The notes beneath the pieces were generated by a model. That model had not been told where the DNA came from. It saw only the letters and a program-made list of their open reading frames with translations, and did no database searches. Positions 59,448 through 64,000 of a DNA stretch of 64,000 nucleotides are shown here, one piece after another; positions within the stretch are counted from its first letter, which is position 1; each line of letters starts with the position of its first letter. This stretch comes from Litorivita sp040371945 (GTDB lineage: Bacteria > Pseudomonadota > Alphaproteobacteria > Rhodobacterales > Rhodobacteraceae): assembly GCF_040371945.1 (NCBI RefSeq), contig NZ_BAABWS010000001.1, positions 124,001 to 188,000 on the forward strand. The letters run 5' to 3'. A program made the position numbers and the translations under genes.

Positions 59448-60182
59448 ATGACCTATTGCGTAGGATTGATGTTGGACAAGGGCCTCGTGTTCATGTCCGA
59501 TACCCGCACAAACTCCGGCGTCGACAATATCTCGACGTTTCGGAAAATGTTCTCCTTCAACGTCGAAGGCGAGCGCGACATCACCTTGATGACGGCTGGC
59601 AATCTGGCCACGACGCAGGCTTTGATCAGCCTGCTCGAAGAGCGCCGCTTCGAGCACAGCGAACGCGACCCCGATATTTTGACCGCTCCGACGATGTTTC
59701 AAGTCGCGCGGCTGGTGGGGGAAACCTTGCGCGAGGTGATTTCGCGCCATGCCGATAGCGGTCAACGCGCCGATGCGGCGTTTAATGCTACGGTGATCCT
59801 CGGCGGGCAGATCAAAGGCGGCAAGCCGTGCCTCTTTATGGTCTATCCCGAGGGAAATTTCATTGAGGCCAGCGAGGACACGCCCTTCTTCCAGATCGGC
59901 GAGACCAAATACGGCCGACCGATTTTGCTGCGCGCTTATGATCGCACGATAGGGTTCGAGGAGGCGGTGAAGCTTTTGCTCGTCTCCTTCGACAGCACGA
60001 TCAAAGCCAACCTTTCGGTCTCGCTGCCGCTCGATGTAAAAACCTATGCCGAGGGCGGGTTTGCGCCGGATCATGAATTCCGTGTCGACGCTGAAGACCC
60101 CTATTTCCACGAGATTTCCCAAGGCTGGGGCGTGGCTTTGCGTAAGGCGTTTCAACATCTGCCGGACTTCAAGTTCAAATAA
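59448..60182 (+). CDS. Proteasome-type protease (Anbu family)
   Basis: A 244-residue Ntn-hydrolase of the Anbu (ancestral beta subunit) type, related to HslV and the 20S proteasome beta subunit. After Met removal the N terminus is Thr2, the nucleophile, in MTYCVGLMLDKGLVFMSDTRTNSGVDN; the Lys is in FRKMFSF. TLMTAGNLATTQALISLL and GQIKGGKPCLFMVYPEGNFIEA are family segments. It closes the ATP-grasp/alpha-E/transglutaminase set, consistent with a role in peptide or protein turnover linked to their product. Confidence 0.92.
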   Translation: MTYCVGLMLDKGLVFMSDTRTNSGVDNISTFRKMFSFNVEGERDITLMTAGNLATTQALISLLEERRFEHSERDPDILTAPTMFQVARLVGETLREVISRHADSGQRADAAFNATVILGGQIKGGKPCLFMVYPEGNFIEASEDTPFFQIGETKYGRPILLRAYDRTIGFEEAVKLLLVSFDSTIKANLSVSLPLDVKTYAEGGFAPDHEFRVDAEDPYFHEISQGWGVALRKAFQHLPDFKFK

Positions 60183-60351
60183 CAGCCGGTTTGAAAGACG
60201 GGTAGGGCGGGGCCGAAGGTGCGTCGCGCTTTTATGAAGTTTTTGCGACACGATTGATTTTCGCTCGCCCACTGCGCGGGTTTCACATATTCCATCCCCA
60301 AGACGGCACGCGCATTGAGACCGAGGCGGGCGCCGAAATATGGGGACCCAG

Positions 60352-61353
60352 ATGACGACATATGCAATCAACGGGCTTGGCCGGATGGGCAAACTGGCGC
60401 TGCGCCCGCTGCTCGAGAGCGGTGCCAAAGTGGCATGGATCAACGACGCCGTGGGCGATGCGATGATGCATGCGCATCTGCTTGAGTTTGACAGCGTTCA
60501 TGGCCGCTGGCCCGCCGCGTTTTCCCATGACGAGACAAGCATCACCATCGACGGCACCCGTATCCCCGTGCATGGCACGCGCGATCTGACAGCGCTGCCC
60601 TTGGGCGGGGTGGATGTGGTCATCGATTGCACCGGCGCCTTCAAGACCGAAGCCAAGCTCGCGCCCTATTTTGCCGCTGGCGTGCAAAAGGTTGTGGTCT
60701 CGGCTCCGGTCAAGGATGGGCCGGCCGCAAATATTGTTTATGGCGTAAATACAGAGACTTATGATCCGAAGCTGCACCGGATTGTCACAGCGGCAAGCTG
60801 TACCACCAATTGCCTCGCGCCGGTGGTCAAGGTGCTGCACGAGAGCATCGGCATCCGTCACGGATCGATCACCACAATCCATGACGTGACAAATACACAA
60901 ACCATCGTGGATCGCCCTGCCAAAGACCTGCGCCGCGCGCGCTCGGCTTTGACCAATCTGATCCCCACGACCACCGGTTCGGCCACGGCGATCACGCAAA
61001 TCTTCCCCGACCTCAAGGGGCGGCTGAACGGCCATGCGGTGCGCGTGCCGCTGCTCAATGCCTCGCTGACTGATTGCGTCTTCGAAGTGGCGCGCGAGAC
61101 CAGCGCCGATGAGGTCAACGCCCTGTTCAAAGCCGCGTCCGAGGCGGGGCCGCTCAAGGGGATTTTGGGCTATGAGACCCGCCCCTTGGTGTCGAGCGAT
61201 TACACCAACGATCCGCGCTCTTCGATCATTGATGCGCCGTCGACGATGGTGGTGAACGGCACGCAGGTCAAAGTCTATGCTTGGTATGACAATGAATGGG
61301 GCTATGCACATCGGCTCGTTGATGTCGCCTTGATGGTAGGCGCGTCGCTTTGA
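60352..61353 (+). CDS. ArsJ-associated glyceraldehyde-3-phosphate dehydrogenase
   Basis: A 333-residue GAPDH of the arsenate-detoxifying subgroup. It forms 1-arseno-3-phosphoglycerate from glyceraldehyde 3-phosphate and arsenate, which ArsJ exports. NAD site YAINGLGRMGKLALRPLL at the N terminus; catalytic Cys in TAASCTTNCLAPVVKVL; HGSITTIHDVTNTQTIVD; and WYDNEWGYAHRLVDVAL. Start 60352 (MTTYAIN) with GGGGA upstream is chosen over 60340. The next gene overlaps its stop, which ties it to ArsJ rather than to glycolysis. Confidence 0.92.
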   Translation: MTTYAINGLGRMGKLALRPLLESGAKVAWINDAVGDAMMHAHLLEFDSVHGRWPAAFSHDETSITIDGTRIPVHGTRDLTALPLGGVDVVIDCTGAFKTEAKLAPYFAAGVQKVVVSAPVKDGPAANIVYGVNTETYDPKLHRIVTAASCTTNCLAPVVKVLHESIGIRHGSITTIHDVTNTQTIVDRPAKDLRRARSALTNLIPTTTGSATAITQIFPDLKGRLNGHAVRVPLLNASLTDCVFEVARETSADEVNALFKAASEAGPLKGILGYETRPLVSSDYTNDPRSSIIDAPSTMVVNGTQVKVYAWYDNEWGYAHRLVDVALMVGASL

Positions 61354-62615
61354 GCACGGCGCCGGCAAAGCCTGCCCAAGGGATCGGCGCCTATATCGCG
61401 GTGACGGCTTCCTATTGGGCATTTATGCTGACGGATGGCGCGCTGCGCATGTTGGTGCTTTTGCACTTTCATCATATCGGGTTCTCGCCCGTGCAACTGG
61501 CCTATCTCTTTGTTTTATATGAGATCGCAGGGGTGGTGACCAACCTCTCGGCGGGGTGGATTGCGGCGCGCTTTGGCTTGACGTCGACGCTCTTTGCAGG
61601 GCTGGCTTTGCAAATTTGCGCTTTGCTGGCGCTGGCGCGGCTTGATCCCGAATGGGCGCTTTCGGCCTCTGTGATCTATGTGATGTGCGTGCAGGGCCTG
61701 TCGGGTGTGGCAAAAGATCTGGCCAAGATGAGCAGCAAATCCGCGGTGAAACTGCTCGCGCCTTCGGGGGCGGGGGGGCTGTTTCGTTGGGTGGCTTTGC
61801 TGACCGGATCAAAGAACGCGGTCAAGGGCGTCGGTTTTTTGCTCGGCGCGCTGCTGTTGATCTATGCGGGATTCACGGCGGCGGTGCTTGGCATGGCGGC
61901 GGTCCTCGCGGTGATCTTTGCCGCCGTGGTGATCGGCATGCCGCGCGGCTTGCCGCAGGGGCGCAAGGGCGCGAAATTCACTGAGGTGTTTTCCAAGAAC
62001 CCGCAGGTCAACTGGCTCAGCGCGGCGCGGGTGTTTTTGTTTGGTGCGCGCGATGTCTGGTTCGTCGTCGGCATTCCCATCTACTTCTACGCCGTGCTGT
62101 CCGACGGATCGCAGGCCGGTAACCGCACGGCGTTTTTCACCATCGGCAGCTTTATGGCGCTCTGGACCATTCTATACGGCGCGGTGCAGGGATTTGCGCC
62201 CAAGATTTTGGGCGCTGCCACACGCGGCGATGACGCGCTGCGCCGTGCAGCGGCCGTATGGGTAGGGGGTTTGGCCGTGATCCCCTTGGCGCTTGGCGGT
62301 ATGGTTTGGGCCGCGGGCGCGCCGACCCCGTGGTTGACGGCTGCCTTGATCATCGGGCTTTTGGTCTTCGGGGCCGTCTTTGCGGTGAACTCGGCGCTGC
62401 ACAGCTACCTGATCCTCGCGGCCACCAGCCACGGGCGGGTCAGTCTCGACGTCGGCTTTTACTATATGGCCAATGCCTCCGGTCGCTTGATCGGCACGCT
62501 TTTGTCAGGCGTGAGCTATCAGTTGGGCGGCGTATCCTTGTGCCTCTTCGTGGCGGGCATCATGCTGGTCGCGAGTATGCTCTGTGCGCGAAACCTGCGC
62601 GCGGCGGCGCCATAA
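61350..62615 (+). CDS. arsJ: Organoarsenical efflux MFS transporter ArsJ (TTG start)
   Basis: A 421-residue major facilitator with about eleven hydrophobic segments. Family segments are YIAVTASYWAFMLTDGALRMLVLLHFHHIGFSPVQLAYLFVLYEIAGV, GVAKDLAKMSSKSAVKLL and VFLFGARDVWFVVGIPIYFYAVL. It exports 1-arseno-3-phosphoglycerate, giving arsenate resistance. The start is a TTG overlapping the GAPDH stop by 4 bases (TTGA); the next ATG lies within the first membrane helix and cannot be the start. Confidence 0.92.
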   Translation: MSTAPAKPAQGIGAYIAVTASYWAFMLTDGALRMLVLLHFHHIGFSPVQLAYLFVLYEIAGVVTNLSAGWIAARFGLTSTLFAGLALQICALLALARLDPEWALSASVIYVMCVQGLSGVAKDLAKMSSKSAVKLLAPSGAGGLFRWVALLTGSKNAVKGVGFLLGALLLIYAGFTAAVLGMAAVLAVIFAAVVIGMPRGLPQGRKGAKFTEVFSKNPQVNWLSAARVFLFGARDVWFVVGIPIYFYAVLSDGSQAGNRTAFFTIGSFMALWTILYGAVQGFAPKILGAATRGDDALRRAAAVWVGGLAVIPLALGGMVWAAGAPTPWLTAALIIGLLVFGAVFAVNSALHSYLILAATSHGRVSLDVGFYYMANASGRLIGTLLSGVSYQLGGVSLCLFVAGIMLVASMLCARNLRAAAP

Positions 62616-62879
62616 ACACACCGCGGCCGCGACCTGTTGCCTCAGGTGTCCATTTTTTGAAATATCATTAAATCAATGGTTTGAGCGGCTTTTCTCGCAG
62701 ATCTCGCGCAAGGCCTCCCCTTGGTGGAAGGTATATGTGAGATACATATTGCGCCAGATCACATTCCATTTACCATATATTTAGTGGCGCTCGGTTCGAT
62801 GGAACGGGTGCCATTGGGGAAGCGGCGAAAACGCGCTCCGAGATATCGATGATTTTTGAAGCATCAAAGGAGTTTACCT
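62616..62879. other. Intergenic region before the anchored secreted protein gene
   Basis: This 264-base stretch is more AT-rich than its surroundings near 62660-62780. It separates arsJ from a gene with its own strong ribosome site and presumably holds that gene's promoter. I see no clear terminator for arsJ and no small ORF worth listing. Confidence 0.4.
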
Positions 62880-64000
62880 ATGCGAAACTTGCTAAGCACC
62901 ACTGCGTTGCCGATTTGCCTTGGGCTTATGTCCGTTCTGCCAAATGCTGCCAGCGCCGCGACCATCACCGGATGGAACACCGACAATGTCGCCGTCGCCC
63001 CGACGCCCGCTGAGGGCGAGGTCGGCGCGAGCGTGGTCTATGACGGCGACCCCAGTGACCCGACATCCACCAGCAGCGGCCAGATCACCTTTGCGCCGCC
63101 CGAGGCGATCTCACCTGGTATTCAAATCGAGCCGGAAACCTACACGCAAAGCGGGCCGGACGGCGCCGATATCGATGGCTGCATCATGACCTCGAACCCG
63201 AGCGCCGTGTGCACCAGCGAATTCCAGTCTGGCAAACGCTTCAAAGAGCAGATCACCGGCCTTGGCCCTGTGGATCTGGTGTTTGATGTCGATAGCAGCA
63301 CCGAAGTGACGCTCTATCAGGTCTTTGGCCGGCTGATCAATGTGACGGGCCAAGCCTTATCGGGCTTTACGATCGAGCTGGGCTTTGGCGTAGGCGATGA
63401 TTTTGTCGCGGCAGATGCCACCGATGGCATCAGTTTTTCCACCGATTTTGCCGCCCGCCCCACGGGCAGCGGCTCGTCCAGCTCGCAAAACCCCTTTGGC
63501 CTGTTTGGCGATGCCTCGACCAACCCCAATTTCCTGATCGACGGCTTCTTTGCATCCGAACGCACCGGATTTGAGCTTGAGCAAAGCGCGACCAGCCTGA
63601 GCAGCGCCGAAATCTATGGTCCCTATGCGTCGCTCTTTGGTGACTGGATGACCCAATCGGACACGCCGACGGGTCTGTTTTGGGACTTCGACGATGACGA
63701 CAGCACCGATGCGCTGCTCATGGCGTGGGAATATGAGCCGGGTCTTTGGGAATTGCGCCGCGAGGCCGTCGGATTTTGCGATCTCGTCGATCCGACCTTC
63801 TGCACGCCTGCCTCGACCTTGGACAGCTATGTCAGCGGTCTCGATCTGGGCGCGCTCTATCTGGCCTTGGGGCTTGACCCTTCGGCCTTGGATGTCGGCC
63901 TGATCGAGGATCTGGCCAATCTTAACCTGAACTACGGCATTGCCTTGGGTGATATGGGCGGGGCGACATCCTTTACCTTGCGCACCACGGTGATGCCCGC
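62880..64000 (+). CDS. Secreted choice-of-anchor-F-like protein (3' end outside the window)
   Basis: A frame that stays open from the ATG at 62880 to the window edge (373 codons). AAGGAG precedes the start at ideal spacing. A signal peptide (LPICLGLMSVLPNAASA) is followed by a beta-rich, acidic, Gly/Ser/Thr-rich body with cysteine pairs (GCIMTSNPSAVCTS, FCDLVDPTFC). It resembles choice-of-anchor F family proteins of Rhodobacterales, such as those ending in a VPLPA-CTERM or similar sorting signal; that C terminus lies beyond 64000. Confidence 0.8.
   Translation, partial: MRNLLSTTALPICLGLMSVLPNAASAATITGWNTDNVAVAPTPAEGEVGASVVYDGDPSDPTSTSSGQITFAPPEAISPGIQIEPETYTQSGPDGADIDGCIMTSNPSAVCTSEFQSGKRFKEQITGLGPVDLVFDVDSSTEVTLYQVFGRLINVTGQALSGFTIELGFGVGDDFVAADATDGISFSTDFAARPTGSGSSSSQNPFGLFGDASTNPNFLIDGFFASERTGFELEQSATSLSSAEIYGPYASLFGDWMTQSDTPTGLFWDFDDDDSTDALLMAWEYEPGLWELRREAVGFCDLVDPTFCTPASTLDSYVSGLDLGALYLALGLDPSALDVGLIEDLANLNLNYGIALGDMGGATSFTLRTTVMP

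Noticed and set aside
59343..60443. Open frame of 366 codons on the minus strand, first considered as a possible regulator for the arsJ pair
   Set aside because: It is antisense to the Anbu protease and has no helix-turn-helix or metal-binding cysteines expected of ArsR.

Overview
This 64 kb window reads as a single chromosomal segment of a Rhodobacteraceae-type alphaproteobacterium (Rhodobacterales). It is GC-rich and densely coded, with many 1-4 base start/stop overlaps. Several gene sets recur in that family: SspB, DUF4169, TrgA/TrgB beside cysK, a RutR-controlled reductive pyrimidine pathway, VPLPA-CTERM proteins, and a circularly permuted alphaproteobacterial tmRNA whose tag reads ANDNKAPMALAA. 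There are no insertion sequences, phage genes or CRISPR arrays. The window opens inside rne and ends inside a secreted-protein gene.

Layout. 0-8 kb: 3' part of rne, tusA, ccdA, a membrane hydrolase-like gene overlapping a cytochrome P450, then leftward genes for a ribbon-helix-helix protein, DUF4169, fumC and sspB. 8.1-8.5 kb: permuted ssrA with its promoter. 8.6-13 kb: dinB-like gene, acuI-like gene, photolyase and a cyclopropane-fatty-acid synthase-like methyltransferase. 13-19.3 kb: trgA, trgB, cysK, a DUF3772 mechanosensitive channel gene broken by an in-frame TGA, alaX, tRNA-Ser(GGA). 19.5-33 kb: a crotonase, then a pyrimidine catabolism and uptake region: pydA-preA, rutR, a beta-ureidopropionase, a dihydropyrimidinase, an unknown membrane protein, and an NMT1-type ABC transporter. 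Three palindromes resembling the RutR box lie in front of its three rightward transcription units.

33-37.2 kb: a hybrid histidine kinase, a periplasmic molybdopterin-domain-like partner and a divergent LuxR-type response regulator. 37.5-49 kb: a chemotaxis block. A large MCP ending in a W-x-x-F tether, cheB and cheD read rightward. STAS-cheY-cheA-cheW-cheR-cheY and an unknown acidic protein read leftward. Between them lie a lipoprotein gene and a decayed paralogue with two in-frame stops. 49-52.4 kb: about 1 kb with little coding signal, then a folate/corrinoid one-carbon module.

52.6-64 kb: ppx/gppA and rlmE, a small Ala-rich gene, a GGDEF protein, and a four-gene set of circularly permuted ATP-grasp, alpha-E, transglutaminase and Anbu-type proteasome-like protease. 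After these come the arsenate detoxification pair GAPDH-arsJ and the 5' part of a choice-of-anchor-F-like secreted protein.
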